The notes under the pieces were generated by a model. That model was given only the letters and a program-made list of their open reading frames with translations. It was not told the DNA's origin and ran no database searches. Made by a program: the position numbers and the translations under genes. A stretch of DNA of 64,000 bases from Gaetbulibacter_A sp043876815 (GTDB lineage Bacteria > Bacteroidota > Bacteroidia > Flavobacteriales > Flavobacteriaceae): contig NZ_JBAWKA010000002.1 in the NCBI RefSeq assembly GCF_043876815.1, positions 744,001-808,000 on the forward strand, written 5' to 3'. Position 1 is the first letter of the stretch; every line of letters begins with the position of its first letter. Shown piece after piece: positions 8,257 to 17,657 of the stretch.

Positions 8257-11200
8257 TTAATCATGAAACTTTTTTAAATACTTTGTAGGTGTTTTACCAA
8301 ATTTTTTTTGAAAACATTTACTAAAGTATTTAGGAGAATTAAATCCTACTTTATAACCTATTTCAGAAACACTCAATTTATTTTGTTCAAGTAGTTGGAT
8401 TGCACGCTTCATTCTAATTTCATTAATGAATTCATTCGGGGTAAGATTTGTCCAAACTTTAATTTTAGAAAATAATAGGGTACGACTTACTCCTAATTCT
8501 AAACAAAACTTGGGAATATCGAATTGTTGATTAGCGATGTTTGTTTCAACAATTTCAAAAGCTTTTTTAAATAATTTTTCATCTAACGAAGAGATAGTGA
8601 TTTCACTTGGTGTTAAATAATCGTCATTTGTAAATTTTAATTTAAGTCTTTTATTAGACTCTAGAATATTATTAACACGAAACCTAAATTCTTTTAAATT
8701 AAAAGGTTTACTTATGTAATCATCTGCGCCATTTTCAAATCCTTCAATCTTGTAAACTAGAGTTGATCTGGAGGTAAGTAATATGACAGGAATGTGGCTT
8801 GTCTTTAAGTTCTCTTTAATTTTTCTACATAATTCTGTACCCTCCATTTCTGGCATGATAACATCACTAATAATAAGGTCTGGAGTATATTTTAAAGCCT
8901 TTTCAAAAGCAATTTTACCATTTTCCGCATCAATAATATTGTAATTTGGTTTTAGGAAATCTCTGAGAAATAATCGCAATTGCAAATTATCTTCGGCAAT
9001 TAAAATGGTTGATTTATCATTATCCTTAACTAAACTCTCTAATTGCATGTCAATTCTCAATTCATCATCATTTAGTTGTTCCTGATATTGAGTGAGTTCG
9101 TCACTTATTTTAAAATCTTTGAATATTTCATTTTCTGATAAATGATCTCTTCCTAGTGGTATTGCTATTGTAAAAATGGCTCCATGTGGATTATTGTTTT
9201 CAACGGTTATATTTCCCTTATGAAGGGCTACCAATTTTTTTACAATCGATAAGCCTATACCTACACCTTTATTGTAATTACCTTCCGGGTTATTATGAAT
9301 TGGAATTTCAAAGAACTTGTCGAATATTTCATCAAAATATTTTTCTGAAATTCCCACCCCTGTATCTTTTACTGCTATTAGAATAAAATTATCGTTTTTA
9401 GAAACTTCAACATTTATAGTACCACCTTTTGGAGTATATCTAAAAGCATTTGAAATTAAATTATATAAAACTCGCTCTAATTTTAAACGGTCATAATAAA
9501 CAAATATTTCTTTGTCTGTTGTGGTAAAATTATAGGTGTAATTTCCAACCTTTGCATATTCAGTAAAAGAGAGATAAATTTCTCTGATAAATTTAACCAT
9601 ATTGCCCTCAGCAGCTTGTAATTTTAAAAGGTTACTTTCTAATTTTCTAAAATCCATAAGTCTGTTAATTAATTTCAACAAGTGGTTGGAACTATTTTCT
9701 ATTATCAATAACTTCTTATATACAATATTACTTCCTTTGTAATTTTCAATGAGCTGTTGCAGCGACCCAATAATTAATGTTAATGGTGTTCTAAATTCAT
9801 GAGAGATACTGGTGAAAAAATCAATTTTAGCCTTATTGGTTTCTTCTATTTTTTTATTTTGAAAAGATTCTAATTCCAATTCATATTTTAGGTTTTCTCT
9901 CGATTTGAAAAATTTAATCACATAGAAAATTGCAGAACCGATAAGTAAAAAATAAATAGTAAATGCCCACCAACTGAGCCATGGGGCAGGTTGAACGGTT
10001 ATATTTAATTGGGTTATTTTCTGATTCCATTTCCCATCATTATTAAATCCTTTTACTTCAAAAATATAGTCTCCAGGTGTTTGAATGGTATACGAGGCCT
10101 GTCCACTGGTGTTTATTGCCCATTGATCATTCAGGCCTAACAAACGAATCGAATATTTGTTTTTAGAATTATTTATAAAATTTGGTATTGAAAAACCAAT
10201 AGAGAAGTTCGCTTGATCATAAGCAAGCTCTATATTCTTTGTGAATAAAATGTTCTTTTTTAAAATTTCATTTTTATCATTTACTTCGATAGTTTCATTA
10301 TTGATTTTAAAATCTGTTAAAATGACTTCTGGCGTGTAATTATTTGTTAAAATATTTTTGGGGTCAAAAGACGAAACACCAGAATTCCCTCCAAAATAAA
10401 AGAGACTAGGGTTGTATTTTAAACAAGAGTTGTCATTAAATCCTTTGCTTTGTAAACCATCTGCTTGATTGTATATTATAAGCTTATTATTTGCAGGATT
10501 TAATTGCGCTATACCTTTATTAGAACTTAACCAAAGATTTTTATTTTCGTCCTCCAAGATACCATGAATGGAAGTTATTTCTGATTTTCCATTTATTAAC
10601 TCAATTTTTTCAAATGAATTTTCATTAAAGAGGTATAAACCCTTCGATTTAGTGCCTACCCAAATATTATGATTAGTATCTTCGAACACGGTCTGAATAT
10701 CAAATTTAGAATCACGTTCATTAAAAAAATAACGGTTTATTTTAAAATTATTTTGGCCAATATCACCAATAGAAAATGAATTTAGACCACTTTGAGTACC
10801 CACCCAAATCCTATTCTTAGAATCAATAAAATTTATTCTTACTCTGTTATTGGAAATCGAGTTAACATTTGTTGGATCGTTTCGTATTTGTAGCCAAGTA
10901 TTATTTGATTGATTATAACGAATCAAACCATTTCCAAAAGTACCAAACCACAAATTATTTTGCTTATCTTTTTTAATGGAATACAGCCCAATTTTTAAGA
11001 GATCGCTTAATTCTTTAGGTATTCTATCGTTGTCACACCCTTTTGTTTTTAAGTTATAAATTGTTAAACCTGTTCTGAGTGTTCCTATCCATAATTCATT
11101 GTCCGAAATAAATAAAGATTTTATATGATTACTTGATAAACCTAATGTGTTGGACTCGTTAATAAACTCTGTTTTTTGGGTTTGAGGATTATATACTGTA

Positions 11201-12330
11201 ATTCCAGTATCCACAGTTCCAAAATATAGGTTCCCGTTGGCGTCTGATTCTATTGAACTGATTACCTTAGAGGATAATTTATCCAAATTAATTTTGCCGA
11301 AATTATTATTGCTTTTATCCCAAAAGCTAATACCAGCATAATAGGTACCTATCCAAAAAGAACCAGCTTTGTCCTTAAAAATACATTTTACCTGATTTAA
11401 GTCAGAAGACTTATTTGGTAATGATTTTAGAATGTTGTTGGGTGTTAATAGGTATACACCAGAACTTGTTCCTATCCATAGATTATCATCATTGTCATAT
11501 TGTAGTGCTCTAATATCATTATCAAGTGTTTGAAAAAATTTAGTTTTACTTAAAGAAGAAAATGTTCCGGTTTCAGTATTTATTTTATATAATCCACTTG
11601 TAGTAGCTATCATTAAATTAGAATTATTATCTTCTACAATATTTACTACATTAATATTATCTTCATTTACTTCATAATATTTGAATTTAAATTCATTATT
11701 ATTTCGAGAAATTAATTTACTTAATCCTTTGGAGGTTCCAATCCAGATATTCCCTTTTTTATCTTGAAGAATACAATTTACTACTGAACCATTTATGCCA
11801 TTCCCATTTTTAATATTCTGATTTACTTCTAGAAATGAATTTTCTTCAATATTATAAATAGCTAGTCCGTTGTTGGTTCCAATCCAAATCTCACGGTTAA
11901 TCTCAAAAATAGTCCTTATTGTATTGTCATTAACAGAGTTGGTTTTATTATTATGAATAAATCTTTTAAAGGTTTTGCTATAAGGATCAAATCTATTTAA
12001 TCCATCATAAGTCCCTATCCAAATAGAACCAAAAGAGTCTTCATGAATAGAAAGAATATCATTATTACTAATAGAATTGGAACCCTCGGGATTATTACGA
12101 TAAACCGTAAAGTGATTTCCGTCGAACATATTTAATCCATCTCGTGTTCCAAACCAAATTTGACCAAATTGGTCTTGATGAATAGCAATTACAGAACTAT
12201 TAGAAAGACCATCCAGAGAAGATATATTATCAAATCTGTAGTCATCTATTTGAGCATTAAGATAACTGGTTATAAAAAGTATGACAAATAGTACAGGACG
12301 GATCATTGAAATTTTTGTTCTAATATACAT
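8257..12330 (-). CDS. Hybrid two-component sensor/regulator (SusR-like HTCS) of the PUL
   Basis: This is a one-protein signalling system: a periplasmic sensor plus cytoplasmic kinase and transcription factor that turns PULs on in response to oligosaccharides. The 1357 residues run as follows: signal peptide (to about residue 27), two seven-bladed Reg_prop beta-propellers with repeated IWIGT motifs, a Y_Y_Y domain (about 690-780) and a membrane helix (about 790-810). HisKA follows with SHEFRTPLT (phospho-His 844), then HATPase, a receiver domain (SDVIMPEMEG, phospho-Asp 1156) and a C-terminal AraC-type HTH ending in GFNSPKYFSKCFQKKFGKTP. An internal Met at residue 9 is an alternative start. 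It is transcribed away from susC across a 149-bp divergent gap, consistent with local control of this PUL. Confidence 0.95.
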   Translation of the reverse strand: MYIRTKISMIRPVLFVILFITSYLNAQIDDYRFDNISSLDGLSNSSVIAIHQDQFGQIWFGTRDGLNMFDGNHFTVYRNNPEGSNSISNNDILSIHEDSFGSIWIGTYDGLNRFDPYSKTFKRFIHNNKTNSVNDNTIRTIFEINREIWIGTNNGLAIYNIEENSFLEVNQNIKNGNGINGSVVNCILQDKKGNIWIGTSKGLSKLISRNNNEFKFKYYEVNEDNINVVNIVEDNNSNLMIATTSGLYKINTETGTFSSLSKTKFFQTLDNDIRALQYDNDDNLWIGTSSGVYLLTPNNILKSLPNKSSDLNQVKCIFKDKAGSFWIGTYYAGISFWDKSNNNFGKINLDKLSSKVISSIESDANGNLYFGTVDTGITVYNPQTQKTEFINESNTLGLSSNHIKSLFISDNELWIGTLRTGLTIYNLKTKGCDNDRIPKELSDLLKIGLYSIKKDKQNNLWFGTFGNGLIRYNQSNNTWLQIRNDPTNVNSISNNRVRINFIDSKNRIWVGTQSGLNSFSIGDIGQNNFKINRYFFNERDSKFDIQTVFEDTNHNIWVGTKSKGLYLFNENSFEKIELINGKSEITSIHGILEDENKNLWLSSNKGIAQLNPANNKLIIYNQADGLQSKGFNDNSCLKYNPSLFYFGGNSGVSSFDPKNILTNNYTPEVILTDFKINNETIEVNDKNEILKKNILFTKNIELAYDQANFSIGFSIPNFINNSKNKYSIRLLGLNDQWAINTSGQASYTIQTPGDYIFEVKGFNNDGKWNQKITQLNITVQPAPWLSWWAFTIYFLLIGSAIFYVIKFFKSRENLKYELELESFQNKKIEETNKAKIDFFTSISHEFRTPLTLIIGSLQQLIENYKGSNIVYKKLLIIENSSNHLLKLINRLMDFRKLESNLLKLQAAEGNMVKFIREIYLSFTEYAKVGNYTYNFTTTDKEIFVYYDRLKLERVLYNLISNAFRYTPKGGTINVEVSKNDNFILIAVKDTGVGISEKYFDEIFDKFFEIPIHNNPEGNYNKGVGIGLSIVKKLVALHKGNITVENNNPHGAIFTIAIPLGRDHLSENEIFKDFKISDELTQYQEQLNDDELRIDMQLESLVKDNDKSTILIAEDNLQLRLFLRDFLKPNYNIIDAENGKIAFEKALKYTPDLIISDVIMPEMEGTELCRKIKENLKTSHIPVILLTSRSTLVYKIEGFENGADDYISKPFNLKEFRFRVNNILESNKRLKLKFTNDDYLTPSEITISSLDEKLFKKAFEIVETNIANQQFDIPKFCLELGVSRTLLFSKIKVWTNLTPNEFINEIRMKRAIQLLEQNKLSVSEIGYKVGFNSPKYFSKCFQKKFGKTPTKYLKKFHD

Positions 12331-12380
12331 ATGTTTTTGAGTAAAAAAGTCCCAAATAAGGTCTCTAATAGTCCAAAATC

Positions 12381-12411
12381 TTGGTTCAACAAACTTAGTT
12401 ATTAATTTTTG
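12381..12411 (+). promoter_or_regulatory. Candidate Bacteroidota promoter for susC
   Basis: TTG at 12381-12383, a 20-base spacer and AATTTTTG at 12404-12411 resemble the TTG-N17-23-TANNTTTG promoter, with one mismatch in the -7 box. It lies 68 bp before the susC start codon, within the intergenic region where the divergently encoded regulator would be expected to bind. Seen by eye only. Confidence 0.4.
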
Positions 12412-12479
12412 ATGTAAAATTACACAACGAATATAATAGTGAAATTAGATCACTTCAACTAACTAAACCAAATAAACGT

Positions 12480-15400
12480 ATGAAAAAACTTTTACAGAAA
12501 ATCAAAAAGAACTTGCTGTTATTAACCGTTATTATTTCTGCAAGTATGATCGGGCAAACAGTAATTTCCGGTAAGGTCACTGATGAAAACCAAATGGGTT
12601 TACCGGGAGTAAGTGTTGTTGAGAAGGGGACAGTAAATGGTGTTGCCACAGATTTTGACGGTAACTATTCTCTTCAAGTCTCTAGTAATAATGCTACTTT
12701 ATCATTTAGTTACATAGGATATGTAAAACAAGAAATTTCAGTTGCTGGAAAATCAGTAATTAATGTTGCTTTACAAGAGGACCTGGATCAATTGGATGAA
12801 ATCGTTGTTGTAGGTTATGGTTCCGCTAAAAAGCGAGATCTTACCGGTTCAATTATCCGGGTTGATTTAGAAAAGGAACCAGAAAGGGCAAATGTTAGTT
12901 TGCTCCAAGCATTACAGGGATCGGTTCCTGGTTTAAATGTAGGTATAAATTCAACTGTAGGTGGGTCACCTAGTATATCCATAAGAGGTAGAACATCACT
13001 TTCTGGATCTGATCAACCATTGATCGTATTGGATGGTATCATTTTTAACGGGAGTCTCAATGATTTAAATATTAATGATGTTAAATCTATTGATGTTTTA
13101 AAGGATGCCAGTGCTGCCGCTGTTTACGGATCGAGATCTGCGAATGGCGTTATCATAGTTACAACGAAAATGGGTACTGTTGGAAAACCAACGATTAGTT
13201 TAAATGTATTTTCCGGAGTTCAGAACTTATCACCGTCGGATGCCACAAACATAATGGACGGCGATCAGTTTATGACAAGACTCGTAGATTATGATTATCA
13301 ATCGCGACAATTGGCTGCGTGGTATAGAACTATGCCTACAAGTGCTGATGGGCGACCTGTACGGCCTGATCCTACAGACCCTGAAGTGGTTAGAGGTGCC
13401 GCGCGTTCTGTTGAAGAATACGAAAACTGGCTAGCAGGAAACGAAATTGACTGGTTGGATGAAGTATTGAGAGATGTAGCAATGATTAAGAATTATGACC
13501 TTAGTGTGTCTGGGAAAACGGAGGGCTCTAGTTATTACATTTCTGGTTCATTCGTTGATCAAGAAGGTGTTGAGGTCGGAGATCAATTTAAACGCTCAAC
13601 TTTCCGGGCAAATTTCGAAAGCAATATTGCAACTTGGTTAAAGTTTGGTTTAAACTCATCCTACTCTTTTGTCGATAATTCCGGTATAAAAGCCAATCTT
13701 GAAGATGCCTTAGAAGCAAGCCCTTGGGCCAATAAATATCTAGAAGATGGTATTACCTACCCACTTGATTTGGCTGGAGAAAGAGCACAGCCGCATCCAT
13801 TTTCAAATACCATCGGGGTGAATGATAATACTAGAAATAGTGTTTTCCTAGCTCCTAAATTAGTATTTTCTATTCCTAAAATTGAAGGATTAAAATATGA
13901 AATTAACTACTCCTATTTTAGCGAAAACAGAAAAAGATTTCAATTTTATCCCAAGGAGACAAGAATTGGCACTGATAGAAATGGGCAGGCCAGTAAACTT
14001 CACGTATTCAATACAAGTTGGATTTTAAATAATATTATCTCTTTCAGAAGAACGTTTAACGGTATTCACAGTTTTGATGTGACATTGTTGGGTAGCCGAG
14101 AAAAAAGAACTTTTGGAAGTTCTTCTTTAACTGGAACTGATTTCTCTATTCCATCTTTGGGATATGAGGGAATAGGTTTATCACTTATTCAATCGGTTAA
14201 TTCTGGAGCAGAAGAAGAAAATAATATAGCCTATATGGGAAGGTTGAACTATAAGCTAAAAAACAGGTATTTATTTACAGGTACGGTAAGGCAAGATGGT
14301 TTTTCAGGATTTGCAAAAGGTAATAAAACAGCTGTTTTTCCTTCGGCTGCATTCGGCTGGATAGTTTCAGATGAAAAGTTCATGAATCAGGCTAATAATT
14401 GGTTAAACTTATTAAAATTGAGACTTTCCTATGGCGTTAATGGAAACCAAGATGTTGGAAGATATGGTAGCTTTGCCAGAGCTCGAACCCGAAACATGGT
14501 ATTTGGTGATCAGTCCTATGTAACTATCAGTCCTCAAAATTTAGGTAATGCAGATCTTACTTGGGAAACAACAACGTCATTCAATTTAGGTTTTGATTTT
14601 GGATTTATGGATAATAGGTTATCGGGATCGATAGATGTTTATGATTCAAAAACTGAAGATGTACTTGTTTCAAGAAATTTACCAACTATTACGGGTTTCA
14701 ATAGTATTTTGCAAAATATTGGTGAAATCAATAACAAAGGGATTGAATTTAGTTTAAACAGTATAAATGTAAAAACAAAAGAATTCCAATGGACTTCAAA
14801 TCTAAATTTCTCATTAAACAGAAACAAAATTACAAAGCTTTATGGTGGGGAAAATGATTTTGATCTTGGGAATAGATGGTTTACGGGAGAACCAATTAAT
14901 GTGTTCTACGATTGGAATAATCTAGGGGTCGTATGGTCAGAAGAAGAATTTTTTAACGGAGAAACTCCTGAAGGGTTTTTTCCTGGCTATTTCAAGGTTG
15001 AAGATATTATAACCCCAGAAGGCAATGATCAATATGATCCGGATGATGACAGAAAAATACTTGGGACACCAGATCCAAATTATCGAGTGAGTTTCCAAAA
15101 CAATTTTAATTATAAAGGGTTTAATCTAAGTATTTTCATTAACTCTATTCAAGGAGGTAATGGTTATTACCTTGGAAATGGCTCGGATTATCTTATTACG
15201 GGTGGGACCGATATCGAAAGAAGAAAGAACAGACCGGCAATACGTCCATATTGGAGACCAGACGCACCAACAACCAATTCTCCCGGTATGTTTTGGCCAC
15301 AAAGTCAAACGGGTCCTCTATTAGTAGATCGCAGTTTTATAAGATTACAGGATATAACTTTATCCTATAACCTTCCTCAAACTACCCTTAAGAAGATTGG

Positions 15401-15539
15401 TGTTAAAAACTTACAATTTTATATGAGTGGTAAAAATTTAGTAACATGGACAAAATGGCCAGGTTGGGATCCCGAGGTTGGAAATAGTATTTCTCCAATC
15501 ATGAGAACTTATATATTTGGAATAAAAACTTCTTTTTAA
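12480..15539 (+). CDS. SusC/RagA-type TonB-dependent outer-membrane transporter
   Basis: Outer-membrane importer of oligosaccharides that works with the SusD lipoprotein. The 1019 residues start with a basic signal peptide ending near MIGQ. A carboxypeptidase-like beta-sandwich follows (VISGKVTDENQMGLPGVSV, about residues 29-105). Next come the TonB box region DEIVVVGYGSAKKRDLTGS and the plug domain with SIRGRTSLSGSDQPLIVLDG and SANGVIIVTTK, then a 22-strand barrel ending in the terminal aromatic F of IKTSF. SusD follows after 22 bp. It lies directly beside the divergent HTCS, as in most PULs. Confidence 0.96.
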   Translation: MKKLLQKIKKNLLLLTVIISASMIGQTVISGKVTDENQMGLPGVSVVEKGTVNGVATDFDGNYSLQVSSNNATLSFSYIGYVKQEISVAGKSVINVALQEDLDQLDEIVVVGYGSAKKRDLTGSIIRVDLEKEPERANVSLLQALQGSVPGLNVGINSTVGGSPSISIRGRTSLSGSDQPLIVLDGIIFNGSLNDLNINDVKSIDVLKDASAAAVYGSRSANGVIIVTTKMGTVGKPTISLNVFSGVQNLSPSDATNIMDGDQFMTRLVDYDYQSRQLAAWYRTMPTSADGRPVRPDPTDPEVVRGAARSVEEYENWLAGNEIDWLDEVLRDVAMIKNYDLSVSGKTEGSSYYISGSFVDQEGVEVGDQFKRSTFRANFESNIATWLKFGLNSSYSFVDNSGIKANLEDALEASPWANKYLEDGITYPLDLAGERAQPHPFSNTIGVNDNTRNSVFLAPKLVFSIPKIEGLKYEINYSYFSENRKRFQFYPKETRIGTDRNGQASKLHVFNTSWILNNIISFRRTFNGIHSFDVTLLGSREKRTFGSSSLTGTDFSIPSLGYEGIGLSLIQSVNSGAEEENNIAYMGRLNYKLKNRYLFTGTVRQDGFSGFAKGNKTAVFPSAAFGWIVSDEKFMNQANNWLNLLKLRLSYGVNGNQDVGRYGSFARARTRNMVFGDQSYVTISPQNLGNADLTWETTTSFNLGFDFGFMDNRLSGSIDVYDSKTEDVLVSRNLPTITGFNSILQNIGEINNKGIEFSLNSINVKTKEFQWTSNLNFSLNRNKITKLYGGENDFDLGNRWFTGEPINVFYDWNNLGVVWSEEEFFNGETPEGFFPGYFKVEDIITPEGNDQYDPDDDRKILGTPDPNYRVSFQNNFNYKGFNLSIFINSIQGGNGYYLGNGSDYLITGGTDIERRKNRPAIRPYWRPDAPTTNSPGMFWPQSQTGPLLVDRSFIRLQDITLSYNLPQTTLKKIGVKNLQFYMSGKNLVTWTKWPGWDPEVGNSISPIMRTYIFGIKTSF

Positions 15540-15561
15540 ACAAACTATAATTATTATTAGT

Positions 15562-17322
15562 ATGAAATTTATAAAAAATTTATTATCCATAAGAATAGTC
15601 GCCATAATAGCGATTCTATCAAGTGTCTTAGGATGCAATGAGAGTGTTCTGGAGGAAACTCCAAAAGATTTTTTATCAACTAAAAATCTATATGGCACTG
15701 TGCAAGAAATGAACCAGGCCATTTATGCCTTACATGAAAGAGTACGACAATTCTATTATTCTGGGGGACGTCATACCACTGTTATATTAGCAGGTAAGGG
15801 GTCTGATATGTGTTATGATGGTGAAAATCCGGCTGGAAGTCGGTGGTTAACAGACTGGTCTACCCAACTCACACCAACATCAAATATCGCAAGTTACTAT
15901 TGGCAAAATTCCTATGAGGTTATCCAATATGCTAATGTATTGATCTCAGAAGCCGAGGCTTTTGATAGTAACGATAAAATTTGGTTGGGTAAACCAAATA
16001 CTCAAAATGCTATCATTGCTGAAGCTAAGTTCTTTAGAGCTTGGTGTTATAGAATGTTAGTTATTATGTATGGAGGTGTTCCCTTGCAAACAGAACCCGT
16101 CGAAGGGGTTAAAACCGATTTTGTGCGAGCTCCAGAAAGTCAAGTTTTTGCCCTAATAGAAGATGACCTAAAATTTGGTGCCATGTATTTGCCTGGAAGA
16201 GGTGAAGAGGAGCAACCAGGAAGAATTACCAAGGGGGCTGCAAACCATTTATTGAGTGAAATATATCTAGCTCAAGGAAAATTTATTGAAGCTATTGCTG
16301 CTGCTAGTGCAGTAATTGATGATGCCGGATATGCTTTAATGCAAAACCGTTTTGGTGAGCAACTTAATAATGATGACCGCCTTCTTATTCCTGAAGGACA
16401 ACAGGCCGATGCCTTCTATGATTTATTTCGTTATGGAAATCAGAACCCTTCCTATAACACAGAAGCTATTTGGGTTATGCAAATTGAACCTGAAATAGAT
16501 GGTGGAAATAGATATGGAGGTGAACGTATGTTTGGAAACGCATATTATAGAATAGGTAGTGATCCATCCGGTAAAAAAGCGATTATTGGTGACAATCCTG
16601 ACGCATCTCCGAACATCTATTTATCAACCTTTGGTAGAGGTGTATCCTGGGCCAAACCTACAAATTATCTCGCCTATACCATTTGGTCGGAATCGCGTAA
16701 TGGCCCAGATGCGGATATTCGAAATGCCCGACATAACATTTTTCGTGACTGGAGATATAATAATCCAAACTCGCCTGACTGGTTCGGTAAAAAAATTGAT
16801 TTTGTTAATGATTATCCGCCCGGATCAAGAAACGTATTGAATGATACCACACAGTATCTTTATCCATTTTTTACAAAATACGGTTCACCAGGTATTCACT
16901 TTACAAATGAAAATAGATCTGGTAATGGATATCACGAAGTAGATAGGTATGCAATGCGTTTATCTGAAACCTATTTGTTACGGGCAGAAGCCCATCTAGG
17001 TAATGGATCACCGCAACTAGCTGCAGATGATATCAATGTAGTTAGAGGTAGAGCTAAAGCTACACTTGTTAACGCCGGCGATGTGACTATTGATTATATT
17101 TTAGACGAGAGAGCTCGTGAATTTTATTCAGAAACCTTTAGGTTACTTACATTAATGAGGTTAGGTAAGCTGGTTGAATATACAATCCAATATATGGATA
17201 ATCCTGTAGCTGGTGGTGGGACAGGAGCAGGTATTCAACCGTTCCATAGTAAATTCCCTATTCCACAAAGTGAAATTGATTTAAATATATCGGGTGTCTT
17301 GGAGCAAAATCCAGGGTATTAA
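15562..17322 (+). CDS. SusD/RagB family glycan-binding outer-membrane lipoprotein
   Basis: Surface lipoprotein that caps SusC and captures the glycan. At 586 residues it has the normal size. The lipobox is VLGC (Cys about residue 21). The helical TPR-like core includes IAEAKFFRAWCYRMLVIMYGG, the hallmark SusD segment, plus the C-terminal LSETYLLRAEAHL and DERAREFYSETFRLLTLMR motifs. It is co-transcribed with susC and followed by a strong hairpin terminator, so susCD is probably its own transcription unit with downstream enzymes read separately or by read-through. Confidence 0.96.
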   Translation: MKFIKNLLSIRIVAIIAILSSVLGCNESVLEETPKDFLSTKNLYGTVQEMNQAIYALHERVRQFYYSGGRHTTVILAGKGSDMCYDGENPAGSRWLTDWSTQLTPTSNIASYYWQNSYEVIQYANVLISEAEAFDSNDKIWLGKPNTQNAIIAEAKFFRAWCYRMLVIMYGGVPLQTEPVEGVKTDFVRAPESQVFALIEDDLKFGAMYLPGRGEEEQPGRITKGAANHLLSEIYLAQGKFIEAIAAASAVIDDAGYALMQNRFGEQLNNDDRLLIPEGQQADAFYDLFRYGNQNPSYNTEAIWVMQIEPEIDGGNRYGGERMFGNAYYRIGSDPSGKKAIIGDNPDASPNIYLSTFGRGVSWAKPTNYLAYTIWSESRNGPDADIRNARHNIFRDWRYNNPNSPDWFGKKIDFVNDYPPGSRNVLNDTTQYLYPFFTKYGSPGIHFTNENRSGNGYHEVDRYAMRLSETYLLRAEAHLGNGSPQLAADDINVVRGRAKATLVNAGDVTIDYILDERAREFYSETFRLLTLMRLGKLVEYTIQYMDNPVAGGGTGAGIQPFHSKFPIPQSEIDLNISGVLEQNPGY

Positions 17323-17349
17323 TAAGTATAAACCTTTTTGATATTTTCT

Positions 17350-17389
17350 AAAAACACACTATTGAGACTATTTAAAATAGTGTGTTTTT
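17350..17389 (+). terminator. Rho-independent terminator after susD
   Basis: A perfect 14-bp inverted repeat has arms at 17350-17363 and 17376-17389 (core ACACACTATT / AATAGTGTGT). The 12-base loop is followed by T-rich sequence. It begins 28 bases after the susD stop codon. Confidence 0.85.
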
Positions 17390-17657
17390 TTATGTTTTTA
17401 CCCAAAAGCAAAAATAATTCGTTGAAAAAATAAGTCTTTCAAAAAGTTTTCAAAATTTTGAATAACAATAGTTTTCATTTCTAGCATTATGGCAGCGAAC
17501 GCTGTTAATTCTAAAATGGAGTAATAGGATATTCATTTCATTAGATTATCAAGATGTTTTTCTTGAGATCGAAAACAGCCAGAAACTAAAAGAGAAGAAG
17601 TGATAATTTTCAACTTAATGGTCAATTAAATTAACAAATTAATTAATATAAGATTTT
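17390..17657. other. Gene-free leader between susD terminator and GH2 gene
   Basis: No open frame of note is present. There is a short palindrome CAGCGAACGCTG at 17493-17504, which could be an operator or a small hairpin, in otherwise AT-rich DNA. A promoter for the following enzyme genes would be expected here, but no convincing TTG/TANNTTTG pair was found. Confidence 0.3.
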